From an uncultured Prevotella sp. (lineage in GTDB: Bacteria > Bacteroidota > Bacteroidia > Bacteroidales > Bacteroidaceae), in assembly GCA_944319945.1 (NCBI GenBank), contig CALUFN010000002.1, forward strand, positions 33,675-97,674: a stretch of DNA of 64,000 nucleotides. Direction: 5' to 3'. Positions 51,769 through 60,917 of the stretch are shown here, in pieces. How positions within the stretch are numbered: position 1 is the stretch's first letter; the number at the start of each line of letters is the position of its first letter. The notes under the pieces are model-generated. The model was not told the DNA's origin. It saw only the letters and a program-made list of their open reading frames with translations, and ran no database searches. The position numbers and the translations under genes were made by a program.

Positions 51769-53709
51769 GTGGAAGATAAAAAGTTTAACCTGCTTGACAA
51801 CATACATACCCCTGACGACTTAAGAAAGTTGAAAGTGGAACAGCTTCCGCAACTGTGTGAAGAGCTTCGCAATGACATCCTGAAAGAGCTTTCGGTAAAT
51901 CCGGGTCATTTGGCTTCGAGCATGGGAGCGGTAGAGCTGACGGTGGCGTTGCATTACGTTTACGACACTCCCGAAGACAGGCTCGTCTGGGATGTAGGGC
52001 ATCAGGCATACGGACACAAAATACTTACCGGACGAAAAGACCGCTTTTGCACCAACCGAAAACTGCACGGCGTAATGCCGTTCCCGTCGCCGCTGGAGAG
52101 CGAATATGACTCGTTCGTATGCGGACACGCGTCTAACTCGATATCGGCCGCGCTCGGCATGGCCGTAGCCGCCAAGAAGACGGGCTACGGCGCAAGGCGC
52201 ATTGTAGCCATAATAGGCGACGGAGCCATGAGCGGCGGACTGGCCTTCGAGGGGCTCAACAACGTGTCGACCACGCCCAACGACATGCTCATAGTGCTCA
52301 ACGACAACAACATGAGCATTGACCGCAGCGTGGGCGGACTGAAGCAGGCCCTGTTGCGCCTGAACACCAACGAAACGTACAACCGCATGAGGTTTAAGGC
52401 GTCGCGCTGGCTCAACTCTAAGGGATACCTCAACGAAGACCGACGCAAGGGCATAATACGACTGAACAACGCCCTGAAGTCGGCCATCAGCCACCAGCAG
52501 AACATATTCGAGGGGCTTAACATAAGATATTTCGGCCCGTTCGACGGGCACAACGTGGTGGAGATAGTACGCATACTGAGGCAATTGAAGGACATGAAAG
52601 GCCCAAAACTGCTGCATCTTCACACAATAAAAGGTCACGGATACGCCCCGGCGGAGAAGGACCCGACGGTGTGGCACGCCCCCGGCAAGTTTGACATCGA
52701 CGCCGAAGAACGCATTATTTCTGACGAGACCGGCGTGCCGCCGAAGTTCCAGACGGTGTTCGGCGAGACGCTCCTCGAGCTGGCCGAAGCCAATCCGCGC
52801 ATCGTAGGAGTGACCCCCGCCATGCCTACGGGCTGCTCTATGAACATAATGATGAAGGCCATGCCCGACCGCGCCTTCGACGTTGGAATAGCCGAAGGCC
52901 ACGCAGTGACCTTCTCGGCGGGAATGGCTAAAGACGGGTTGCAGCCATTCTGCAACATATACAGCTCGTTCGCACAGCGTTCTTACGACAACATCATACA
53001 CGACATGGCCATACTCAACCTGCCCGTAGTGCTTTGCCTTGACCGCGCAGGGCTGGTAGGCGAGGACGGCGCGACTCATCACGGCGCGTTCGACATAGCC
53101 GCATTGAGGCCCATACCCAACCTGACCATAGCCGCGCCGATGAACGAGCACGAGCTGCGCAACTTGATGTACACCGCCCAGCTTGAGGGTAAAGGCTCGT
53201 TCGTGATAAGGTATCCGCGCGGCCACGGTGCCCTGGTGGACTGGCGCAACAAGATGGAGGAAGTGAAGATAGGCACCGGCCGCCGCCTGAAAGAGGGCCG
53301 CTCGATAGCCGTAGTGACGATTGGTCCGATAGCGTATAACGCCGCAAGGGCCATAGCTGCGGCCGAGAAGGAACATCCTGGGCTGAGCGTGGCGCATTAC
53401 GACATGCGCTTCGTCAAACCGATGGACGAACGGCTACTCGACGAGATAGGTAAGACATTCGGCCACGTGATAACCATTGAAGACGGCGTGCGCGACGGAG
53501 GCTTCGGCTCGGCAGTGCTCGAATGGATGGCAGACCACGGCTATGCGCCGAGGATAACACGGCTCGGACTGCCCGACAAGTTCATCGAGCAGGGCACCGT
53601 GGCGCAGCTGCAACGCATCGTAGGCATCGACTCCGACTCGATTGCCGCCGTGATATGCCGGATTGCCGACGGCCTGGAGCCGGACGCAGGCACTCAAAAT
53701 AATAAATAA
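51769..53709 (+). CDS. dxs: 1-deoxy-D-xylulose-5-phosphate synthase
   Basis: A 646-residue thiamine-diphosphate enzyme that condenses pyruvate and glyceraldehyde 3-phosphate, the first step of the non-mevalonate isoprenoid pathway. Visible motifs: [18 protein letters not shown], the TPP/Mg site [16 protein letters not shown] with NDNNMSID, the pyrimidine-domain glutamate in [17 protein letters not shown], and RYPRGHG. It starts with GTG at 51769 ([11 protein letters not shown]), placed by the promoter at 51713-51743. It heads an apparent operon with trkA (8-base gap), trkH and manA. Confidence 0.94.
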   Translation: MEDKKFNLLDNIHTPDDLRKLKVEQLPQLCEELRNDILKELSVNPGHLASSMGAVELTVALHYVYDTPEDRLVWDVGHQAYGHKILTGRKDRFCTNRKLHGVMPFPSPLESEYDSFVCGHASNSISAALGMAVAAKKTGYGARRIVAIIGDGAMSGGLAFEGLNNVSTTPNDMLIVLNDNNMSIDRSVGGLKQALLRLNTNETYNRMRFKASRWLNSKGYLNEDRRKGIIRLNNALKSAISHQQNIFEGLNIRYFGPFDGHNVVEIVRILRQLKDMKGPKLLHLHTIKGHGYAPAEKDPTVWHAPGKFDIDAEERIISDETGVPPKFQTVFGETLLELAEANPRIVGVTPAMPTGCSMNIMMKAMPDRAFDVGIAEGHAVTFSAGMAKDGLQPFCNIYSSFAQRSYDNIIHDMAILNLPVVLCLDRAGLVGEDGATHHGAFDIAALRPIPNLTIAAPMNEHELRNLMYTAQLEGKGSFVIRYPRGHGALVDWRNKMEEVKIGTGRRLKEGRSIAVVTIGPIAYNAARAIAAAEKEHPGLSVAHYDMRFVKPMDERLLDEIGKTFGHVITIEDGVRDGGFGSAVLEWMADHGYAPRITRLGLPDKFIEQGTVAQLQRIVGIDSDSIAAVICRIADGLEPDAGTQNNK

Positions 53710-53717
53710 GGTAGAAG

Positions 53718-55061
53718 ATGAAAATCATCATTGCAGGAGCTTACGCCATAGGTACGCACCTGGCTAAGCTGTTGTCGCGCAACGATCAGGACATAGTACT
53801 GATAGACGAAGACGAGGAAAGGCTCAACAACGTGAGCGGCGATTACGACCTGATGACCGTACACGCTTCGCCCACCAGCATAAGGGCACTGAAGAACGCC
53901 GGAGTAGGCAACGCCGACCTTTACATCGGCGTGACACCCGACGAGAACATGAACATGAACAGCTGCATAATAGCTAAGGCGCTCGGGGCGAAGAGAACCG
54001 TGGCTAAGGTGAACAACTATGAGTTTATCGACCCGGAACCGAAGGAGTTTCTCGCCAAAGTGGGGGTCGACTCGCTCATCTATCCTGAGAACCTAGCCGC
54101 CTACGACATAGTAAACGGTCTGAAGATGAGCTGGGTGCGCCAACGTTGGGACGTGCACAACGGTGCGCTCATAATGCTCGGCATAAAGCTGAGGGAAACA
54201 TGCGAGATACTCAACGAACCGCTCAAGGATCTCTGTAAGCCTGAGTCGCCTTACCACATAGTGGCCGTAAAGCGCGGCGACGAGACTATAATACCGCGCG
54301 GCGACGACGTGCTGAAAATATACGATATGGCCTACTTCATGACTACTCGCAACTATGTGCCATATATTAGGAAGATTGTAGGCAAGGAACATTACGTAGA
54401 CGTAAAGAACGTAATGGTGATGGGCGGCGGCAACACGGCCATACGCGCCGTGCAGATGATTCCGGAATACATGAGCGCGAAGATAATCGAGGCTGATGAG
54501 AAGCGTTGCGAGCAGATCAACGAACAGATAGACACCGACAAGGTCATGGTGATCAACGGCGACGGACGCGACATTCCGCTGCTCGTTGAGGAAGGCGTGA
54601 AGAACACGCAGGCCTTCGTCGCGCTGACCGGCAACGCCGAGACTAACATCCTAGCCTGCCTTACGGCCAAGCGGCTTGGCGTGCGCAAGACCATAGCCAT
54701 GGTGGAAAACATGGACTATGTGAAAATGGCCGAGGGACTCGACATTGGTACTATAATCAACAAGAAGGCTATTGCGGCGAGCCACATCTACCAGATGATG
54801 CTCGACTCGGACGTTAAGAACACCCGATTCCTTATGACTGCCAACGCCGACGTGGCCGAATTTACGGCACAAGAAGGCTCAAAGGTGACGAAGAAGAAAG
54901 TGTTCGAGCTTGGTCTTCCGCACGGAACTACTATCGGAGGACTTGTCCGCAAGGGCGAGGGCTACCTCGTATCGGGAGGCTCGCAGATAGAGGCCGGCGA
55001 CATTGTAGTGGTGTTCTGCCATAACGTAAATATGTCTAAGATAGAGAAATTCTTTATTTAA
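53718..55061 (+). CDS. trkA: Trk potassium uptake regulatory subunit TrkA
   Basis: A 447-residue cytoplasmic protein with two RCK halves. The N-terminal Rossmann site reads MKIIIAGAYAIGTHLAKLLS (the usual middle glycine of GxGxxG is Tyr here), with the aspartate-ending strand IVLIDEDEERL; the second half has VMVMGGGNTAIRAV and IIEADEKRCEQ. It gates K+ uptake through TrkH, encoded 9 bases downstream. Confidence 0.93.
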   Translation: MKIIIAGAYAIGTHLAKLLSRNDQDIVLIDEDEERLNNVSGDYDLMTVHASPTSIRALKNAGVGNADLYIGVTPDENMNMNSCIIAKALGAKRTVAKVNNYEFIDPEPKEFLAKVGVDSLIYPENLAAYDIVNGLKMSWVRQRWDVHNGALIMLGIKLRETCEILNEPLKDLCKPESPYHIVAVKRGDETIIPRGDDVLKIYDMAYFMTTRNYVPYIRKIVGKEHYVDVKNVMVMGGGNTAIRAVQMIPEYMSAKIIEADEKRCEQINEQIDTDKVMVINGDGRDIPLLVEEGVKNTQAFVALTGNAETNILACLTAKRLGVRKTIAMVENMDYVKMAEGLDIGTIINKKAIAASHIYQMMLDSDVKNTRFLMTANADVAEFTAQEGSKVTKKKVFELGLPHGTTIGGLVRKGEGYLVSGGSQIEAGDIVVVFCHNVNMSKIEKFFI

Positions 55062-55070
55062 GGCGCAACG

Positions 55071-56528
55071 ATGATCAACTTTAAATTAGTCTACAAGGTC
55101 ATAGGTTCGCTGCTTTTCATAGAGGCGATAATGATGTTGTCGTGCCTTGTGGTGTCATTGTATTACCGCGAGGACGACATTTTGGCTTTCCTCATCACGA
55201 TAGCTGTGACCGTGCTTGCCGCGATAGGCCTTAAGTATAAGGGCTACGGGGCTGAAAACAGCATGGGCCGGCGCGAGGCTTACCTGCTGGTTACGCTTAT
55301 TTGGGTGATATTTAGTGCCTTAGGCGCGTTGCCGTTCGTGATCAGTGGTTATCTTACGAGCTACACCGATGCTTTTCTCGAGACCATGTCGGGCTTCACA
55401 ACTACGGGTGCTACCATCATCGACGACGTTGAGGCGTTGCCCCACGGACTGCTGTTTTGGCGCTCGCTTACCCACTGGATAGGCGGTTTGGGCATAATGT
55501 TCTTCACCATCGCCATACTTCCGTCGCTCGTAGGAGGTAGCGTCAAGGTGTTCTCGGCCGAGGCAACGGGGCCCATAAAGAGCAAGATGCACCCGCGTCT
55601 TAGCACCACCGCCAAGTGGATATGGGCCATTTACCTTATCCTTACGGCGGGCTGTGCTGTTTTTTTCTGCCTTTTCGGCATGGGCGTGTTCGACAGCATA
55701 AACTATTCCATGTCAATAACCGCCACGGGAGGATTCTCCACCCATAACGCAAGCATTGCCTTCTTCGACTCCGCAGCGATAGATTATACGGCCGCGATAT
55801 TCATGATCTTGTCGGGCATTAACTTCTCGTTGCTTTACGTACTGATGTTCAAGGGTAAGGTGAAAGACTTCGTTAAGGACACCGAATTGAGGTTTTACCT
55901 TACCGTGATATCGCTTTCCACGCTTTTCATTACCTACATGCTAGTGACGCGCAATGGCATATCCGTGGCCGACTCGTTCAGGTTCGCCTTGTTCCAGGTG
56001 TCGTCTTTCATTTCCACGACCGGTCTTTTCAACACCGACGCAGGGCTTTGGCCACACCTTACATGGGTCGTTTTGACGATATGCATGGTGTTTGGGTCGT
56101 GCGCAGGAAGCACCAGCGGCGGCGTGAAGTGCATCCGCGGAGCGATGCTTGTCAGGATAATACGCAACGAGTTTAAGCATATCCTTCATCCGAGGGCCGT
56201 CATTCCCGTGAGACTTAACAACACCAACATACCTTATCAGTCGCAAGCCACGCTCTTAGTGTTTTTCGCCTTGTACGGCATATCGTGCATGGCGGCTTTC
56301 TTCTGCTTCAAACTGATGGGGATAGAGACCACCAACGCCATCACCATTGCCATCAGCAGCGCGAGCAACGTGGGGCCGGCTTTGGGCGCAGACATAGGTC
56401 CCACGATGTCGTGGAGCAGCCTGCCCGATGCCGCTAAGTGGATATGCTCCACGTTGATGCTCATGGGGCGTCTTGAGTTTTTCAGCGTGCTGGTGCTGTT
56501 CACGAGGGCTTTTTGGAAAGACAATTGA
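55071..56528 (+). CDS. trkH: Trk potassium uptake channel TrkH
   Basis: A 485-residue inner-membrane protein with about ten to twelve helices and four pore-loop repeats containing the filter glycines: TMSGFTTTGATI, SITATGGFSTH, SSFISTTGLFNTD and SSASNVGPALG. Also GSCAGSTSGGVKCIRGAML, typical of TrkH. It forms the K+-translocating unit with TrkA. Confidence 0.94.
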   Translation: MINFKLVYKVIGSLLFIEAIMMLSCLVVSLYYREDDILAFLITIAVTVLAAIGLKYKGYGAENSMGRREAYLLVTLIWVIFSALGALPFVISGYLTSYTDAFLETMSGFTTTGATIIDDVEALPHGLLFWRSLTHWIGGLGIMFFTIAILPSLVGGSVKVFSAEATGPIKSKMHPRLSTTAKWIWAIYLILTAGCAVFFCLFGMGVFDSINYSMSITATGGFSTHNASIAFFDSAAIDYTAAIFMILSGINFSLLYVLMFKGKVKDFVKDTELRFYLTVISLSTLFITYMLVTRNGISVADSFRFALFQVSSFISTTGLFNTDAGLWPHLTWVVLTICMVFGSCAGSTSGGVKCIRGAMLVRIIRNEFKHILHPRAVIPVRLNNTNIPYQSQATLLVFFALYGISCMAAFFCFKLMGIETTNAITIAISSASNVGPALGADIGPTMSWSSLPDAAKWICSTLMLMGRLEFFSVLVLFTRAFWKDN

Positions 56529-56579
56529 CTATAACAGACTTATAACGAAAAATCATCCATAACATAAATATTGACTAAT

Positions 56580-57545
56580 ATGGAGCCAATAAAATTCCAA
56601 CCGATACTAAAACAGACTATTTGGGGCGGTGGTAAGATCGTCGACTTCAAGCACATTCAAGGCCACCGCGACGAGCTGATAGGTGAAAGCTGGGAGATTT
56701 CTGACGTTGAAGGACACGAAAGCGTAGCCGTTAACGGTCCTTGCAAGGGCATGAAACTTAACGAGATCGTGGCCTTGCTGAAGGAGAAACTCGTAGGAAC
56801 GGATAATTACAAGCGCTTCGGCGACGACTTCCCGCTGCTTATCAAGTTTATCGACGCAAGCCAAGACTTGTCGATACAGGTACATCCCGACGAGGAAACG
56901 GCCTTAAGGCACGGCCTGAAAAACGGCAAGACGGAGATGTGGTACATCATGGACTCGGCCCCTGAGGCCTATCTGCGTTGCGGACTCAACAGCAAGCTCA
57001 CCCCTGCACAGTATAAGGAGATGGTGGAGGCGGGCACCATTTGCGACGCGATAGCCAGCTTTCCTGTCAAAGCCGACGACTGTTTCTTCATCCCGGCCGG
57101 GCGCATACACAGCATAGGCAGTGGCTGTTTCTTGGCCGAGATACAGCAAACCTCTGACGCTACTTATCGCATATACGACTTCAACAGGCGCGACAAGGAC
57201 GGCAACTTGCGCGAGTTGCATACGGATAAGGCTGCCGAATGCATCGACTACACCGTGAGGGACGACTATCGGACGGACTATGTGCCCGAGAAAAACCGCG
57301 GCGTTCCGCTCGTAAGATGCAAGTATTTCAATACTGCCGTGTACGACCTTGACGAGCCTATGACGCTTGACTACAGCGAGCTTGACAGCTTCGTAATACT
57401 CATAGGTATAAAAGGCGAAGGCTCGCTGACCGACGACGAGGGTAACACCGCGTCGCTCCGAGAGGGCGAAACGTTGCTCATACCGGCCACGACGAGCATG
57501 GTAAGGGTGAGCGGAGAAATAAAATTCCTTGAAACTTACGTTTAA
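56580..57545 (+). CDS. manA: Mannose-6-phosphate isomerase, class I
   Basis: A 321-residue zinc enzyme interconverting mannose 6-phosphate and fructose 6-phosphate. Motifs include QTIWGGGKIVDF at the N-terminus, ASQDLSIQVHPDEETA with metal-binding residues, FFIPAGRIHSIGSG and LAEIQQTSDATYRIYD. It supplies mannose precursors for surface glycans such as the locus at 24-36 kb. I used the ATG at 56580 (a TTG lies nine bases upstream), 51 bases after trkH. Confidence 0.93.
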   Translation: MEPIKFQPILKQTIWGGGKIVDFKHIQGHRDELIGESWEISDVEGHESVAVNGPCKGMKLNEIVALLKEKLVGTDNYKRFGDDFPLLIKFIDASQDLSIQVHPDEETALRHGLKNGKTEMWYIMDSAPEAYLRCGLNSKLTPAQYKEMVEAGTICDAIASFPVKADDCFFIPAGRIHSIGSGCFLAEIQQTSDATYRIYDFNRRDKDGNLRELHTDKAAECIDYTVRDDYRTDYVPEKNRGVPLVRCKYFNTAVYDLDEPMTLDYSELDSFVILIGIKGEGSLTDDEGNTASLREGETLLIPATTSMVRVSGEIKFLETYV

Positions 57546-57565
57546 ATGAATTAAGAGTTAATTAA

Positions 57566-57625
57566 ATTAAGAGTTAAGAAAAACGGCATTGCCGATATCA
57601 CAGGCATATTTTCTTAACTCTTAAT
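57566..57625. terminator. 17-bp perfect inverted repeat between convergent genes
   Basis: ATTAAGAGTTAAGAAAA (57566-57582) and its exact complement TTTTCTTAACTCTTAAT (57609-57625), flanked by further partial copies of TTAAGAGTTAA. It lies between manA (plus) and the DUF4435 gene (minus), so it can terminate in both directions. Confidence 0.7.
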
Positions 57626-57627
57626 TC

Positions 57628-58626
57628 TTAACTCTTAATGTCCAAATAACTTTCTATGTCGGCCTGCATCCGGCGGAACTGGGGCGACATTACGTAGCCG
57701 TTATTCTTCTTCAGCATCTGTTCTATGTCCTGCACGCTGTGGGAATAACATGAAAGCTCGTTGCGCATTTGCGTGGCGTGTACGGCCTGGCGGCGTATCT
57801 CGGCCTCGCGTTCGCGTATCAGCATGCCGCACACTTTGGTCATCACGGGCATTATTATTTTGTCGAACAGGTGGTGGCCTTGTATGTAGAGGTAGGTAGT
57901 CTCGGGCGTTACTCCCAGTGTGATTAGCTCTTGCTTGAGCGACAGGTACGACTCTTTTGCATCAGGATGCTGCCTGCGCAGCCAGCTTACTTTCTTCCAG
58001 ACCTTGTTGCGCAGGTTGGTGATGGCCGTTTCGGGCGAGTTGATGTTGAATCCGCCAAGCTCCACGGTCTTGTTAAACTCGGTTATGGTAAACTGCCCGT
58101 AGATGCTGCGGCGGTAGTGCCATATCGACCATACGAACAGGGGGAACACGGCTAAGCTGTACTGCCGCATGAAGTCGGCAAAGTCGAATACGGCATGGTC
58201 GTTAAGGGTCACCATCACGCAGACGTTGTGGAGCGACGGCGCATAACACTGCAGGTTTTCTATCGAGTAAGCGTAGGTGTGGAAGACGAACTTGTTGCCG
58301 ATGATCTTACGCGACGTGTCGGTGGCTCCCTGTATGAGATAGTCGTAGTCTGCGTCGACGCATGCTATCATGTCTTCGCCCACCTTATTGTATATCAGGT
58401 TCATCAGCACCGATCGCTTGCCACGCTCCAGCGTCTTGTGCGACGGCAGCATCACCTCGAAGTAGCGTGTGTCGTCTTCGTAATTGCCGAGCAGCGTGCG
58501 CCAAAACAGCACGTCGTCGTAGCTCTCGACGTAAGCCGCTATGCGCCGTCGGGCCTTCTTAGACTTCAGCTTGTTGGCCGCTCCGAAGTATTCAGACGTT
58601 ATGTTGTCACGTAGCCGTTTGGTCAT
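57628..58626 (-). CDS. DUF4435 (TOPRIM-like) protein, AriB-like partner of the AAA ATPase
   Basis: A 332-residue protein of the DUF4435 kind. Near the N-terminus, ARRRIAAYVESYDDVLFWRT carries the conserved glutamate and, about 60 residues on, MIACVDADYDYLIQG carries the DxD motif, matching the metal-binding pattern of TOPRIM nucleases. YSIENLQCYAPSLHNV is another family-typical segment. The C-terminus is helical. It lies 30 bases downstream of an AAA ATPase gene on the same strand. AAA ATPase plus DUF4435 is the composition of the PARIS anti-phage system (AriA/AriB), so a defence role is plausible; that is inference from family pairing. Confidence 0.75.
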   Translation of the reverse strand: MTKRLRDNITSEYFGAANKLKSKKARRRIAAYVESYDDVLFWRTLLGNYEDDTRYFEVMLPSHKTLERGKRSVLMNLIYNKVGEDMIACVDADYDYLIQGATDTSRKIIGNKFVFHTYAYSIENLQCYAPSLHNVCVMVTLNDHAVFDFADFMRQYSLAVFPLFVWSIWHYRRSIYGQFTITEFNKTVELGGFNINSPETAITNLRNKVWKKVSWLRRQHPDAKESYLSLKQELITLGVTPETTYLYIQGHHLFDKIIMPVMTKVCGMLIREREAEIRRQAVHATQMRNELSCYSHSVQDIEQMLKKNNGYVMSPQFRRMQADIESYLDIKS

Positions 58627-58656
58627 TGTTCACTCTTTGCGTTATTCGTTGTCTGC

Positions 58657-59478
58657 TTATTCGTTGTCAGTGATGTCGCTTACCTCTGTTATCTTGTCTA
58701 TCCAGCCGTTCATCACTACGGCGGGCGAGTGCGTGGTCAGTATTATCTGCACGTTCTCGTTAAGGTCGAGTATGAGGTCGATGAGTCGCTTCTGCCACTC
58801 TACGTGCAGGCTCACCTCGGGCTCGTCCATGAACAGCACGTAGGGCCTGTTGTCTTCGATGAGCACAGTCAGCAGTATGGCGAGCATCTGCTTCTCGCCG
58901 CTTGACAGCTGGTAGGGGTACAGCTCCTCGCCGATTTGCGAGAAGCGTATCTCGTTTTCGGTCCTTATTATCTTCTTGCCGGTGTCTGAGAAGAGATCGT
59001 CTATGATGTCTTGGAATTTCTTTTTCGGTTCGGATATGGCCTGGGCTTCGGCGGCGGCGTCGGGCGCGCCGCGTTGCAGCACGGATATTATGCGGTTGCC
59101 GATGTTCACCTGGTAGTCGAGATACTTGCGTTGCAGCTTGAACAGCTGCCAGTCAAGCTCGGTCACGAGGTTCGGCCCCACCTCGCCCAGCAGGTCGGCG
59201 TTGAGCAGGGGGCGGTCGAACGAGCGTATCACGTCGTACCTTATGTGGGTGGCGTCATGCGGACTGGCCGATATGTGCACGCCCTTGATCACGTGGCTTA
59301 CGATGTCGCCGCCCGAGCCTACGCTCTTCACTACCTTATTTAATATGGTGCTCTTGCCCACACCGTTGATTCCGCTTAGGATGTTCACCTTGCGGTCAAG
59401 CTCCCACACCACGTGGCGGCGGCCGCTCCAGAGCGAGTCTATTTCTATTTTTTCTATGTAGTCGGCGTATTTTTGCAT
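58657..59478 (-). CDS. AAA-family (ABC/SMC-like) ATPase, AriA-like
   Basis: A 273-residue ATPase of the AAA_15/AAA_21 (OLD/SMC-like) kind: Walker A LSGINGVGKSTILNKV, ABC-type signature YPYQLSSGEKQMLAILL, Walker B PYVLFMDEPEVSLHVEW and the switch histidine in ILTTHSPAVVMNG. There is no long coiled-coil insert, so it is compact. I used the ATG at 59478: a TTG at 59511 would lie inside the predicted -7 box at 59509-59516. It is followed by the DUF4435 gene; together they resemble AriA/AriB of PARIS. Confidence 0.8.
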   Translation of the reverse strand: MQKYADYIEKIEIDSLWSGRRHVVWELDRKVNILSGINGVGKSTILNKVVKSVGSGGDIVSHVIKGVHISASPHDATHIRYDVIRSFDRPLLNADLLGEVGPNLVTELDWQLFKLQRKYLDYQVNIGNRIISVLQRGAPDAAAEAQAISEPKKKFQDIIDDLFSDTGKKIIRTENEIRFSQIGEELYPYQLSSGEKQMLAILLTVLIEDNRPYVLFMDEPEVSLHVEWQKRLIDLILDLNENVQIILTTHSPAVVMNGWIDKITEVSDITDNE

Positions 59479-59508
59479 AATATCGAATTTATCCTTACTT
59501 ATCTGACG

Positions 59509-59516
59509 CAAATATA
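59509..59516 (-). promoter_or_regulatory. Probable -7 element of the AAA ATPase-DUF4435 pair
   Basis: Minus-strand TATATTTG (TAnnTTTG), 31 bases before the ATG at 59478. Confidence 0.45.
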
Positions 59517-59537
59517 AGCATTTATTCCCAATTTGTG

Positions 59538-59545
59538 TAACTTTG
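59538..59545 (+). promoter_or_regulatory. Probable -7 element of the EamA transporter gene
   Basis: TAACTTTG (TAnnTTTG), 31 bases before the ATG at 59576; back to back with the divergent -7 box of the ATPase gene. Confidence 0.45.
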
Positions 59546-59575
59546 CACGCAAATTATTAAAAACTGACAAATTTT

Positions 59576-60505
59576 ATGACTACTAATCGCCCGTTGATAG
59601 CACACTTGTGCTTGTTTTGCGCTTGCGCGTTTTGGGGATTGATGGCGCCTTTGGGCAAGGATGCCATGACCCACGGCTTTACCGGCATCGACATGGTTAC
59701 CTTCCGCGTGACTGGCGGAGCGGTGTTGTTCTGGCTTACGTCGCTGTTTACGCCTAAGGAGCACGTGCCTAAGAAAGACCTGCTCATGCTGATAGGGGCC
59801 GCCGTGTTCGGCTTGGTGACCAACCAGTGCTGCTACACCATAGGGCTGAGCATCACTTCGCCCGTCAATGCCAGCATAGTGACCACCTCGATGCCCATCT
59901 TCGCCATGATATTGGCCTTCCTCATACTTAAGGAGCCTATCACCGCCAAGAAGGCGGGAGGCGTGGCCATAGGCTGCGCCGGGGCCGTGATACTCATCGT
60001 GACGAGTGCGGCGGCGGCCAACTCTAAGGTGGGCGACATCCGCGGCGACCTGTTCTGCCTCGGCGCGCAATTCTCGTTCGCGCTTTACTTGGCCCTGTTC
60101 AGTCCGCTGGTGCGCCGCTATTCCGTTATCACGGTCAACAAGTGGATGTTCACCTACGCCACCATAATGATACTGCCGTTCACCTTCGGCCACGTGTCTT
60201 CCATCGATTATGCATCCATCCCTACAAGCACGTGGCTCGAGACGGGCTTCGTAGTCATCTTCGGCACATACGTCAGTTACATCCTGATGATGATAGGGCA
60301 GCACACGCTGCGCCCCACCGTGGTGAGCATCTACAACTACGTGCAGCCCATAGTCTCGGTTACGGTCAGCGTGCTTACGGGTATCAGCGTGTTCAAGCCG
60401 GCACAGGGAGCGGCCGTTATACTCGTATGCCTCGGCGTATGGCTCGTCACTAAGTCGAAGTCAAGGAGAGACGTGCTCGCCGCGAAAGACTCGGCCGGTG
60501 ATTAA
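59576..60505 (+). CDS. EamA/DMT-family drug-metabolite transporter
   Basis: A 309-residue inner-membrane protein with ten hydrophobic helices in two EamA repeats (first beginning HLCLFCACAFWGLMAPLGKD, with ILAFLILKEPITAKKAGGVA at its end; second including ALYLALFSPLVRRY). It is probably a metabolite exporter; the substrate is unknown. It is divergent from the AAA ATPase gene. Confidence 0.85.
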   Translation: MTTNRPLIAHLCLFCACAFWGLMAPLGKDAMTHGFTGIDMVTFRVTGGAVLFWLTSLFTPKEHVPKKDLLMLIGAAVFGLVTNQCCYTIGLSITSPVNASIVTTSMPIFAMILAFLILKEPITAKKAGGVAIGCAGAVILIVTSAAAANSKVGDIRGDLFCLGAQFSFALYLALFSPLVRRYSVITVNKWMFTYATIMILPFTFGHVSSIDYASIPTSTWLETGFVVIFGTYVSYILMMIGQHTLRPTVVSIYNYVQPIVSVTVSVLTGISVFKPAQGAAVILVCLGVWLVTKSKSRRDVLAAKDSAGD

Positions 60506-60701
60506 ATGTGCGACAATTAAAAGTTAACAATTAAACATCGCAGGTCGTTGTCTGTATTGATTGGAGAGGTTTTTGGCTCTTTCGTCCAACGGATTGAGAA
60601 CTGCAGGCTCATTCCGGCTATGCCCGATACGGGTGGTTATATACCCATTATCGGATAGGCTGAATATCACTTGTGTAACGTATTGATAACCAATGTCTTG
60701 C

Positions 60702-60784
60702 AAAAGGCGGTCTTTCGGCGTGCGAAAGGCCGCCTTTTGGAGTATAAAAGGTTACCTATCGGCATGCGAAAGGCTGCCAATCGC
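60702..60784. repeat. 22-bp-phased palindrome array H (four units)
   Basis: Unit starts at 60703, 60725, 60747 and 60769, exactly 22 bp apart: AAAGGCGGTCTTT, AAAGGCCGCCTTT, AAAGGTTACCTAT and AAAGGCTGCCAAT. It lies 54 bases upstream of the promoter of the next lipoprotein gene. Nothing else is recognisable in the 412-bp gap. Confidence 0.88.
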
Positions 60785-60837
60785 ATTAGCTAAAGATTCG
60801 GGTGCTTTTTAAGTATATTCACATTATTAATAACATG

Positions 60838-60869
60838 TTTGCACATCCCGATATAAATCCTTACCTTTG
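60838..60869 (+). promoter_or_regulatory. Promoter of the SDDDD lipoprotein gene
   Basis: TTTG at 60838-60841, 20 bases, TACCTTTG at 60862-60869; 48-base leader. Confidence 0.65.
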
Positions 60870-60917
60870 CAGCGATATCAAACATTTATTCCAATCAGTA
60901 ATTTTAAAACATTAAGA

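Noticed and set aside
53718-53780. Tyr in place of the middle glycine of the TrkA nucleotide-binding motif as a defect
   Set aside because: The GAYAIGTHLA form seems normal for TrkA of this phylum, and the second RCK half is intact.
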